From positions 1 through 56,037 of the forward strand of contig NZ_JAEPKU010000012.1 in NCBI RefSeq assembly GCF_016652235.1: a stretch of 56,037 nt of DNA. Reading direction: 5' to 3'. This document shows, piece by piece, positions 35,301 to 43,310 of this stretch (position 1 is the first letter of the stretch; each line of letters begins with the position of its first letter). The DNA is from Dysgonomonas sp. Marseille-P4677. Lineage in GTDB: Bacteria > Bacteroidota > Bacteroidia > Bacteroidales > Dysgonomonadaceae. The position numbers and the translations under genes were made by a program. Under the pieces are notes generated by a model. The model ran no database searches, had not been told where the DNA came from, and worked only from the letters and a program-made list of their open reading frames with translations.

Positions 35301-36333
35301 CATAATTTATTCCACCATAATATGTACCAATCCAGAGTCCGCCTTCCCGATCTTTAAATATCGGATATACAAAACGATTAGACAGTAAGGGTTCTTTTAT
35401 ATGTGCATCTCTCCTATTACCGATTACGGACGATACATTAAATGATGTCAGACCATCATTCGAACCTATAAGCAGCATTCCCGGCTCATATTCCATCATA
35501 GAGTGGATATGCAATATTTTATCTACATTCTCAGTGTTTAAATAACTTCGTTTAACCCCTTCCTTTTTATCTACTTCTAGTAAGCCATTAGTCCATGTAC
35601 CAATCCACAAAGTACCAAATGTATCTTCAAGCATGCTATACCCTCCCAGTTTCTTCAGCATCTCGGAAGATACCTCCGGAAAAGCCGGAACAAAATCATC
35701 CGTTTGTTTATTGTACTTATAAAGCTGATAACGTGTGTTGTTAGCTAACGCCCATATAGTACCGTTCCGATCTTTATAAATACAAGTTGTATAAATAGGC
35801 TCTTGTCTATTATCTATATATTTCTCGAAAGAATGCATTTTAAGAAGGTCCAGTTCCTTATCATAGAAAAATACCCCTTGCCTGAATGAACTTATCCACA
35901 TGTTTTCATTTTCATCAGCAATAATGTTCTGTATTTTATCATTAAGCAGGATATTATTTTTCGTCTTTTTATTAAAATAATGGAATTGATTGTTACGAGA
36001 ATCATAAATTGAGATACCGGTTTCTGTTCCTACCCACAACTGACCATTAATATCTTCATAAAGAGCGTATATATAGTTATTTATAATAGAAGTACTATCT
36101 CGGGGGGTATTCCTAAATGAACGAAAACTATAACCATCAAAACGGTTTAAACCATCCTCTGTTCCAATCCATATATAGCCTTTCGAATCTTGAATTATAG
36201 TATATACAGTATTCGATGACAATCCGTTCTCAACCATGTAATACTTAAAATTAAGCTCTATACCAAACAATTGAGACGATAAAATAAAAAAATATACTAC
36301 GAATAGGAATAGACGTACTCTTTGTGTTTTCAT
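32302..36333 (-). CDS. Hybrid two-component sensor/regulator (HTCS) of the arabinose locus
   Basis: A protein of 1343 residues from the ATG complementary to 36331-36333 (MKTQRVRLFLFVV), chosen because it begins a signal peptide; a longer frame to 36381 is unlikely. The periplasmic part holds repeated propeller strands (IWIGTEDGLNRFDGYSF, LWVGTETGIS, IWIGTYYGG and more) and a Y_Y_Y domain (about residues 690-775). The membrane helix is at 787-806. The kinase has His843 (IAHEIRTPVS). A receiver follows with phospho-acceptor Asp1140 (ISDIMMPN), and a C-terminal AraC-type DNA-binding domain ends the protein. HTCS proteins bind oligosaccharides in the periplasm and activate their neighbouring SusC/D operon, here the divergent one at 36749. 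Confidence 0.96.
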   Translation of the reverse strand: MKTQRVRLFLFVVYFFILSSQLFGIELNFKYYMVENGLSSNTVYTIIQDSKGYIWIGTEDGLNRFDGYSFRSFRNTPRDSTSIINNYIYALYEDINGQLWVGTETGISIYDSRNNQFHYFNKKTKNNILLNDKIQNIIADENENMWISSFRQGVFFYDKELDLLKMHSFEKYIDNRQEPIYTTCIYKDRNGTIWALANNTRYQLYKYNKQTDDFVPAFPEVSSEMLKKLGGYSMLEDTFGTLWIGTWTNGLLEVDKKEGVKRSYLNTENVDKILHIHSMMEYEPGMLLIGSNDGLTSFNVSSVIGNRRDAHIKEPLLSNRFVYPIFKDREGGLWIGTYYGGINYASPNRNYFTSYTHNKHENSISGNVVSTFCEDKSGNLWIGTDEGGLNFFNTKTEQFTVYKPDKTKNSLSFHNVHALCIDGNELWIGTYTGGLNVMDLTTKRFRYYYNNPSDETTLDANNIYALYKDSYENIWIGTTTGINIYDRKTDSFRRLKKLNTLVIDILQVGNRVWFATIGDGLHSYNLDTEEWDVYRFDPNNNSSLISNDVICLCLDDTNHFWIGTNSGLCSFDFNSKSFIQNSVDFQSNAISSIFSDNGILWIATTKGLVSFDPQKNKYRTFTKDDGLLSNQFTGKSGLKTSSGKIYLGTANGFNAFYPKQIIINRHIPQIEITDFQLFNKSVNIHDYMSYNNDSILQVTLPYNKNGFSFEYTALSYFAPEKNEYAFILEGFDKHWNYVGKERKAAYTNIPPGEYYFKVRASNNDGIWNTDGLTIKLVVTPPFWWNKWSISFYIILIIGVLIALLYYMRKRDEKRNKERIEKIKNEQEKEAYDSKINFFTTIAHEIRTPVSLIIGPLEQIIKTARSLPEEIKGDLNIIDRNSQRLLNLVNQLLDFRKIEKEAIQISLFNQNVHEFLQNMYDRFKPFMDHKQINFVYTYDSVDFCTGIDVENLTKVVSNLLNNASKYTKDSVELILRTKIDRGLYEICVKDNGPGISESEQERIFKPFYQISGVHKSGTGLGLYLVKSIIDANDGKIKIDSEPEKGLSFSVFLPVIRQCPIQVAPIEIDETEQDLMTSFDVDNEELFIDEDKQVVLIVEDNADMREFIAKNLKLSYTILLAKDGQEGICLLEKEEVDLVISDIMMPNMNGIEFCNAIKKNILWSHIPIIMLTAKTNITSKIEALEIGADAYIEKPFSIDYLFAQIKNLLKSREVLMKKFAEAPFSSLKSIAGNSADAEFLAKVNDVIENNLSNVDFTIEQLADELHISSSGLFAKIKNVSAVTPNKLLLLMRLKKAAELLYENKYRVNEVCYMVGFNNPSYFAKCFQKQYGVLPSDFIEKKKASQ

Positions 36334-36748
36334 ATAGCATATAGATTTTAAGTGTAAATATCGCACTTTTTCCGATAACACAAAACTCTAAAAAGATAAC
36401 AATAAACTCCAACACAATATATAACAATCTATATACAAGATACTTACCATAAAACAAACAAAATATATAAAAAAATAATTTGGATAAAATTCTCATTGTT
36501 TTAGAGAATTATTGTATATGTCAGATATAATTTCCACGTCCTTTGTAATAAGAGATACCTCTTTTCTCTTATTCAATAAAAATCACCTTAAATCTAAATC
36601 TTATTATACGTGAAATTTGAATCATAAGACCAACGATTATACTCTGGAATATAACATACAATGAAAGCCTAGATAAAGGAACAAACAATGGAGACACATT
36701 AAACAAACGGTTAGTAGTTTATTAATTCGAAACTAATTAAATCTAAAG
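36334..36748. other. Divergent intergenic region between HTCS and SusC genes
   Basis: This 415-bp AT-rich stretch has no convincing gene. It must contain the promoters of both units, but I found no exact TTTG-N19-21-TAnnTTTG match on either strand. The main visible element is an inverted repeat at 36547-36573, listed separately. Confidence 0.7.
36547..36573. promoter_or_regulatory. Inverted repeat, candidate HTCS operator
   Basis: AATAAGAGA at 36547-36555 is matched by TCTCTTATT at 36565-36573 around a 9-bp spacer, 176 bp before the SusC ATG. An AraC-type regulator binds paired sites in such positions, but binding here is a guess. Confidence 0.35.
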
Positions 36749-39700
36749 ATGAGAACAAACCTTCTAAAAATCAAACACAAAACAGCATGTTGCCTGTTAT
36801 TGGCATGCATCATGTTAGGTGGCCTGACCTATCCTCAGACATCGGTCGCCGAAAATAGTAAAGAAATGCAACAATCCAAAACAACTGTAACAGGTACTGT
36901 TTTAGATGAAAATGGTGATGCTCTTATAGGAGTATCCATAGTAGAAAAGGGAACAACCAATGGAACAACAACAGATATAGATGGTAAGTTTTCTATCTCA
37001 GTTTCAAATCTAAATGTAACATTAATGATTACATATGTCGGATATGAAAAACAGGAAATCAGCTTAAACGGAAAAAAAGATCTTTATATAATCCTCAACG
37101 AAGATACTAAAATACTAGATGAGGTTGTAGTTATTGGTTATGGAACACAACGAAAGGGAGATGTTACGAGTGCTATTGCCAGCGTTAAAGCCGAAGACTT
37201 TCTTGCTGGTAATATACAAGATGCATCACAACTAGTGAAAGGCAAAATTGCAGGTCTTACCATAACTAAAGCATCTGGAGATCCTAATGCTTCATCAAGT
37301 ATAAATCTGCGCGGAATGATATCTATAGATGGAAATCAAAATCCATTAGTACTTATAGACGGAAACCCAGGAGATATGTCAACTGTTGCCCCAGAAAATA
37401 TTGCATCAATCGATGTATTGAAGGATGCATCTGCAGCTGCTATCTATGGAACAAGGGGTGCCGGTGGTGTTATAATCATTACAACGAGGTCAGGAAAGCG
37501 CGATACAAAGTCAGTTGTTAACTATTCGGGATATGTTACCTCTTCTTCATATTACAAAAAAGCCGATTTCATGACACCGGAAGATATCCGCGCAGGTAAA
37601 ACTACATTCAAAGATTTAGGATCAGACACTGACTGGTTGAAAGGAATCTCACAAAACGGCTATACACAAAATCATAGCTTAAGTATAAATGGAGGTACTC
37701 AAAGCACGACTTATGCTGCAACAGTTTCTTATCGAGAAGAAGACGGAATGATTAAGAATACTGGAAATAATGAACTAAAAATGACATTTGACCTAAGCCA
37801 ATATTTTCTGAAAGACTTAATAAAAGTCAATCTTAATCTCGTAAAGGGTATACATAATCACGACATTGCTGATCCCGCTTATGCATATAGACAAGCGATG
37901 ATTCGAAACCCGACCGCACCTGTATATGACAACGATGGAAGCTACAGAGAGGATTTTTCTGTCCTACAGTATTATAACCCAGTCGCCATACTAAATGAAA
38001 AAACAGGAACAAACAGAAGTGAATGGACTCGTATGACGGGTAATATAACACTTGAACCTATCAAAGGTTGGAAAACAAATCTTATGCTAGCATCTCACAC
38101 TAGTTTTTCAAATGATAAATCGTACACAACCAGCAAATTTTACACAGCAGAAACGAACAATCGTATAGGAGAAGCATATAGATCATCTTATGAAAATAAA
38201 ACTGATCTGGCAGAAATCACCTCAAAATATGATAATGTCTTTGACAAACATCGTATGTCAATTATGGTTGGATATAGTTATCAAAAATCGACAAGTGAAA
38301 GTTTCTCCGCTTCCAATTATGGATTTCCTACCGACTATTTCGAATACAATAATCTTGGAGCCGGTACTGCTCTAAACAAGGGTCTTGCCGGAATGGGCAG
38401 CAGCAAAAGCGAAAGTAAATTAGTTGGTTTTTTCAGTCGTGTAAGCTATGGTTTTGATGATAGATATAATGTCCTGCTAAGTATACGACATGAAGGTTCT
38501 TCTAAATTTGGGGATAACCATAAATGGGGTAATTTCCCTTCTATATCTTTAGGTTGGAATATCAATAATGAGAAGTTTATGAAAGATTTCTCTTGGCTAA
38601 ATAATCTAAAGTTGCGTGCCGGATATGGTGTGACCGGAGTTATTCCTAACGACCCTTATCAATCAATACTCCGTTATTCATATAGTAAGGGTAATTATTA
38701 CAATGGAACAGAATGGCTCAAGGGATTAGGAGCTGTTTCGAACTCAAACCCTAACCTAAAATGGGAAAAATCCAAAGAGTACAATATTGGACTAGATTTT
38801 AGTCTGCTCAATAATCGTTTTGGTGGAACTATCGATTATTATACAAAGAAAACCTCCGATTTACTATATTGGTATAATGTCCCTGTTCCTCCAAATCTAT
38901 ACGGACAAACACTTGCAAACGTAGGAGAAATGGAAAATAAAGGAATTGAAATCATGTTGAATGGGGTACCTGTTCGTAATAAGAATTTTGAATGGAATAC
39001 AACAATTACAGCATCAAACAATAAGAATAAACTTATCAGTTTATCGAATGACTTATATGAAACTGAAAATTACCTTCTAACAGCGTATGCTACAGACCCT
39101 ATATCATTGCCAACACATAAAGTAGAACTTGGTATGTCTTTCGGTGAGTTTTGGGGAATGAAATCTGTAGGTCTTAGTGATGATGGATTCTGGATGATCG
39201 AAGACCCCAAAACAGGAGAAGCTGTGAAATTTAATGACGATATAAAAGCTGATGAAAATTATCGCCAATATCTGGGAAGTGGATTACCTAAAGTAACACT
39301 TGGCTGGACAAATACTTTCCGTTATAAAAATCTTGATTTAAATATGTTATTTACGTCTCAGTTAGGACATAAGATATTGAATACCCAACGTATGTTCTAT
39401 CAAAATAACTCTATTGCTTATAATAGATTACGTTCGGCAGGCGATGATGTGTATGGCGTTAGACCTCTATCAAACTCTCTGACGCAAACATTTGTAAGTT
39501 ATTATTTAGAAAATGGAAATTACCTGAAACTAAGTAATCTTACACTTGGGTATACACTTAATTTACCCAAATCAGTTCCTGTAAGTAATTGTAGAGTATT
39601 TATTACCGGAGAAAATCTATTTTGTATAACAGGATATAAAGGGCTTGACCCTGAACTAAATTCCGGCAATTTCAAATCTGCCGGTACTGACGATCGTGAC

Positions 39701-39751
39701 AAATATCCAACAATTCGTTCTTTCACTTTTGGACTAAACCTAATATTCTAA
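36749..39751 (+). CDS. SusC-like TonB-dependent outer-membrane receptor
   Basis: A 1000-residue receptor without an STN domain. A signal peptide (about residues 1-35) precedes a carboxypeptidase-D-like domain (TVTGTVLDENGDALIGVSI), the plug (EVVVIGYGTQRKGDVTSAI, LVLIDGNPG and DVLKDASAAAIYGTRGAGGV) and the barrel, ending in a terminal phenylalanine typical of outer-membrane barrels (FGLNLIF). It imports oligosaccharides, here probably arabinose-containing ones, with energy from TonB. It is the first gene of a seven-gene operon and is followed after 13 bp by SusD. Confidence 0.96.
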   Translation: MRTNLLKIKHKTACCLLLACIMLGGLTYPQTSVAENSKEMQQSKTTVTGTVLDENGDALIGVSIVEKGTTNGTTTDIDGKFSISVSNLNVTLMITYVGYEKQEISLNGKKDLYIILNEDTKILDEVVVIGYGTQRKGDVTSAIASVKAEDFLAGNIQDASQLVKGKIAGLTITKASGDPNASSSINLRGMISIDGNQNPLVLIDGNPGDMSTVAPENIASIDVLKDASAAAIYGTRGAGGVIIITTRSGKRDTKSVVNYSGYVTSSSYYKKADFMTPEDIRAGKTTFKDLGSDTDWLKGISQNGYTQNHSLSINGGTQSTTYAATVSYREEDGMIKNTGNNELKMTFDLSQYFLKDLIKVNLNLVKGIHNHDIADPAYAYRQAMIRNPTAPVYDNDGSYREDFSVLQYYNPVAILNEKTGTNRSEWTRMTGNITLEPIKGWKTNLMLASHTSFSNDKSYTTSKFYTAETNNRIGEAYRSSYENKTDLAEITSKYDNVFDKHRMSIMVGYSYQKSTSESFSASNYGFPTDYFEYNNLGAGTALNKGLAGMGSSKSESKLVGFFSRVSYGFDDRYNVLLSIRHEGSSKFGDNHKWGNFPSISLGWNINNEKFMKDFSWLNNLKLRAGYGVTGVIPNDPYQSILRYSYSKGNYYNGTEWLKGLGAVSNSNPNLKWEKSKEYNIGLDFSLLNNRFGGTIDYYTKKTSDLLYWYNVPVPPNLYGQTLANVGEMENKGIEIMLNGVPVRNKNFEWNTTITASNNKNKLISLSNDLYETENYLLTAYATDPISLPTHKVELGMSFGEFWGMKSVGLSDDGFWMIEDPKTGEAVKFNDDIKADENYRQYLGSGLPKVTLGWTNTFRYKNLDLNMLFTSQLGHKILNTQRMFYQNNSIAYNRLRSAGDDVYGVRPLSNSLTQTFVSYYLENGNYLKLSNLTLGYTLNLPKSVPVSNCRVFITGENLFCITGYKGLDPELNSGNFKSAGTDDRDKYPTIRSFTFGLNLIF

Positions 39752-39764
39752 TAAATAATAGATT

Positions 39765-41435
39765 ATGAGATCAATTAATCTTAAAAATATATTTTTAGCT
39801 GCTACTGGAAGCTTATTAATATTAAGTTCTTGTACAAACCTTGATGAGAAATTATACTCCGAACTTCCGGGAAATGGAAATTATGAGTTCTCAGACGATG
39901 ACATTCAAGCTATGTTTGGACCTGTTTATCAAAACCTTCGTTGGACATATTGGGGATGGAACGGGGTATTCGATATATATGAAGAATCTTCCGACCTAAT
40001 CATGACACCTTCTCGCATTGGAGTGGGATGGGGTGATTTATATGTTACTATGCATAAGCATACATACACAAGTTATACAGGGCATTTCTATACTCTATGG
40101 CAACAAGGATATGCTACTATAAACAGTTGTAATCAATTATTAGAACGAGATCTTATTAAAAATTCACCAATCGCAATGGCCGAACTTCGTGGAGTTAGAG
40201 CTTTAATGTACTATCTCTTATTTGACAACTTCCGTAATATACCTATAGAAACCGCCTTTACTCAGCCTGATGGCTATCTGCCAGAACAAGCTTCACCACA
40301 AGAAGCATTTGATTTTATTATTTCTGAGGTAGAAGATATTAAAGAAATTTTAAAAGGAGAAAGTCCTGGATATGGACAATTTAATTACTATGCAGCATGC
40401 ATGCTTCTCGCAAAAATGTATCTTAATCATAATGCATGGTTTGGAATAACAGACAATTCATATTACGAAAAAGCATATAATGAGGTTGATGAGGTTATAA
40501 AGAGTGGTAAATACACTCTATCAGGATCATATAAGGAACCTTTCAAAGAAGACGGATCGACATGTTCTGAAATTATTTATGCTATAGTATACGACTTTAA
40601 ATACGGGTCAGGTAATTATCTGTCAAATAAATGTCTACATGGAGGAAGTAAAGAAACATTCGGACTTAAAGCTGCTCCTTGGAATGGAAGCTGTGCTGTA
40701 CCCCAATTTATTGATACATATGATTCGGATGACACTCGCTTTACTGATACATGGCTGATGGGAGTACAAAAAGATCGCTCGGGGAATACTATCATGGTCG
40801 ATGGAACAACTCTCAATTATACTCAATCTGTACATAGTATAGACAATCCAGGAGCATATCAGATGGAAGGAGCTCGTTTTCAAAAGTATGAAATAGTAGC
40901 AGGCGAGAATGGTACTTATGGAGATGATGTTCCGTTCTTCCGTCTTACTGATGCTTATATGATTAAAGCTGAATGTTTATTACGTTTAGGCGGTTATAAC
41001 GGTGAATCGGAACAAACAGCGGCCGACATAGTAACGATGATTCGTCAAAGGGCCTTTAATAATACGAATCCGACAAAAGCCACACGTACTGTAGCTAATC
41101 TGAAAGCTGGAAGCGTGTATGCTTATGGACATCAGGAAAATACAGCTGAAGCAGGGAAACCTGATAACTGGATAATCACTCATGAAGGGGGAGAAGATAT
41201 TCAATTTGGCGGATTATTGGATGATCTTGCGTGGGAATTTGTCGGAGAGCACCATCGTCGTCAAGACTTGATACGTTTTCGTATGACAAGTAAAAATTCT
41301 AATGTATATCTGGGTAAATCATGGTTCTGTAAAGATGCACAGGCTGACCCTAATGATGTCCATAAAAATATATTCCCTATTCATCAGGATTTTCTCAATT
41401 CTAACCTAAAACTTAAGCAAAATCCTGGTTATTAA
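39765..41435 (+). CDS. SusD-like glycan-binding lipoprotein (RagB/SusD family)
   Basis: A 556-residue surface lipoprotein with lipobox LLILSSC (Cys23). TPR-like helices (QQGYATINSCNQLLERDL and LRGVRALMYYLLFDNFRNIP) and the C-terminal AWEFVGEHHRRQDLIRFRM block are the family hallmarks. It forms the lid of the SusC transporter and binds the target glycan. It follows SusC by 13 bp, as usual. Confidence 0.95.
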   Translation: MRSINLKNIFLAATGSLLILSSCTNLDEKLYSELPGNGNYEFSDDDIQAMFGPVYQNLRWTYWGWNGVFDIYEESSDLIMTPSRIGVGWGDLYVTMHKHTYTSYTGHFYTLWQQGYATINSCNQLLERDLIKNSPIAMAELRGVRALMYYLLFDNFRNIPIETAFTQPDGYLPEQASPQEAFDFIISEVEDIKEILKGESPGYGQFNYYAACMLLAKMYLNHNAWFGITDNSYYEKAYNEVDEVIKSGKYTLSGSYKEPFKEDGSTCSEIIYAIVYDFKYGSGNYLSNKCLHGGSKETFGLKAAPWNGSCAVPQFIDTYDSDDTRFTDTWLMGVQKDRSGNTIMVDGTTLNYTQSVHSIDNPGAYQMEGARFQKYEIVAGENGTYGDDVPFFRLTDAYMIKAECLLRLGGYNGESEQTAADIVTMIRQRAFNNTNPTKATRTVANLKAGSVYAYGHQENTAEAGKPDNWIITHEGGEDIQFGGLLDDLAWEFVGEHHRRQDLIRFRMTSKNSNVYLGKSWFCKDAQADPNDVHKNIFPIHQDFLNSNLKLKQNPGY

Positions 41436-41462
41436 GAATGTTACAACAAATAAGAATCAATT

Positions 41463-43298
41463 ATGAAAAAATATTTAATATATCTGCTTTCAAGCTGGTT
41501 TATCATATTTAATATCGGCTGTACTGATTATGATGATTTCACGAAAAAACATGTATATGGCGATCAGAACGTATATGGCGATAAAAAGATATATATTCCT
41601 ATTGACCTAAAAGATAATAACTTCGATGATGATAATAGTAAATGGAGCTATAAGCGGAGTCGACAAAGTGAAAACTTCATTTGCTTCTGGGAAGAAAAAT
41701 TCGGAGATGACCCAACCTATGCAAAACCTCAATATGCTGTAAACATTAATGATTTACTAGCCAAAGTAGAAAGCTTCTATGATGTATATACAAATAAAAT
41801 GAAGTTTATCACCCCTGGTCAATCCAAAACAGATAAATATAAGATGATGATCTTTTTAAATTATGACACGGAATGGTTAGCAACAGGCTCTGGCTATGAT
41901 GATGAGATAGGTGCCTTATGGATAAATATTCCTGCAGCACAGCCTGTAAATGAAACTATGGCTCACGAAGTAGGACACAGCTTTCAATATCAGGTTTATG
42001 CTGATGATGCCGCAAAAAAATCGGGCTTTCGTTATGGATTTGGAATAGATGGAGCTGGAGGAAATCCTTTTTGGGAGCAAACAGCTCAATGGCAATCATT
42101 TAAGATTTATAAACAAGAACAATTTACAAGCAGTTATTTTAACGAGTATCTAAAATATTGTAATTTAAATGTATTACACGAAACTCCACGCTATTCAAAC
42201 TATTTCATACACGATTACTGGGTCGATAAACATGGACTTGAAATAATATCAAAGATATGGCGTCAGTCACAATACCCGGAAGATCCTATAGAAGCTTATC
42301 AGCGCATAACCGGAGTCAATCAAAAGATATTCAATGACGAATTCTTCGACTACGCACGTCGTATGGTAACATGGGATTTAGAATCTATAAGAGAGTATGG
42401 GAAAAACTATCTGACGCGCCCACAACCTTCTATGGAAGAAATTGAAGATGGATTCTGGCAAATAAGCGAAGAAAATTGTCCCGAAAATTATGGATATAAT
42501 GTAATCAATTTAAATGTTCCCGATGGAGGTACCACTGTATCAGCTAATTTCGAAGGGCTTATCGGAGCAAATGGCTATCGCTCTATAAAAGTAGAAAAAG
42601 CTGGATGGCGCTATGGTTTTGTTGCTCTTTTAGAAGATGGTTCTACAGTATATAGTGACACCTATGATGAGAATAATGGCACTGTAACGTTCAATTGTCC
42701 TGATAAATGCAAAAAACTATGTTTTGTTGTAAGTGGAGCTCCTACCGAACATTGGCGTCACGAATGGGACAATGATACTAGTAATGATGAACAATGGCCA
42801 TATAAAGTGAGATTTAATGCAACTAACCTTTATGGCAAAATATCAATTGATCCTAATGCAGATCCTAAAGATATTACATTAACTTATGACGTTGCAATGG
42901 CTGCTGCAACTATAGACTATGACTATATCAGTGTCGAAGTTGACATAAATCGCTTATGCGGTGCATTTGTTCTTTATCCTGATCAAATATCTAGTAAGAT
43001 AGACAAAAAGGAAATAGAGTATTCTGCCATAAAACCAAGTGGAGAATTAGATTCGACACCAGCAACGGCCAATTATCCAGGACATTGGTTTGATGGTAGT
43101 GGAAATGTCTGCTCTTGGGGGGATAAAGCCAGATTTTTCTCTGAATACGATTCAGCTAATTTTGTTTTTAACATAGGACAATACCCCGGTAAAAACAAAT
43201 CAGGAGATAGAACGACTATCAAACAATCATTTATATATACCAATAACGAAGGTAAAAGGGCACAAGCAACATTCATCTTTAATGTTACTATTCAATAA
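41463..43298 (+). CDS. DUF6055/DUF4859-like lipoprotein with an HEVGH metal-site motif
   Basis: A 611-residue lipoprotein with lipobox FNIGC (Cys20). The first part (SENFICFWEEKFGDDPTY) resembles DUF6055 proteins of utilization loci. His168-Glu169-Val-Gly-His172 in MAHEVGHSFQYQ is a zinc-metallopeptidase-like site, and the following WEQTAQW supports a gluzincin-like arrangement. The C-terminal region from about residue 460 (YISVEVDINRLCG, WFDGSGNVCSWGDKA and QSFIYTNNEGKRAQATFIF) resembles DUF4859. It may cleave or bind glycoprotein. Domain names are from memory of the family pattern; the function is not established. Confidence 0.78.
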   Translation: MKKYLIYLLSSWFIIFNIGCTDYDDFTKKHVYGDQNVYGDKKIYIPIDLKDNNFDDDNSKWSYKRSRQSENFICFWEEKFGDDPTYAKPQYAVNINDLLAKVESFYDVYTNKMKFITPGQSKTDKYKMMIFLNYDTEWLATGSGYDDEIGALWINIPAAQPVNETMAHEVGHSFQYQVYADDAAKKSGFRYGFGIDGAGGNPFWEQTAQWQSFKIYKQEQFTSSYFNEYLKYCNLNVLHETPRYSNYFIHDYWVDKHGLEIISKIWRQSQYPEDPIEAYQRITGVNQKIFNDEFFDYARRMVTWDLESIREYGKNYLTRPQPSMEEIEDGFWQISEENCPENYGYNVINLNVPDGGTTVSANFEGLIGANGYRSIKVEKAGWRYGFVALLEDGSTVYSDTYDENNGTVTFNCPDKCKKLCFVVSGAPTEHWRHEWDNDTSNDEQWPYKVRFNATNLYGKISIDPNADPKDITLTYDVAMAAATIDYDYISVEVDINRLCGAFVLYPDQISSKIDKKEIEYSAIKPSGELDSTPATANYPGHWFDGSGNVCSWGDKARFFSEYDSANFVFNIGQYPGKNKSGDRTTIKQSFIYTNNEGKRAQATFIFNVTIQ

Positions 43299-43310
43299 AA
43301 CTAAAAATAA

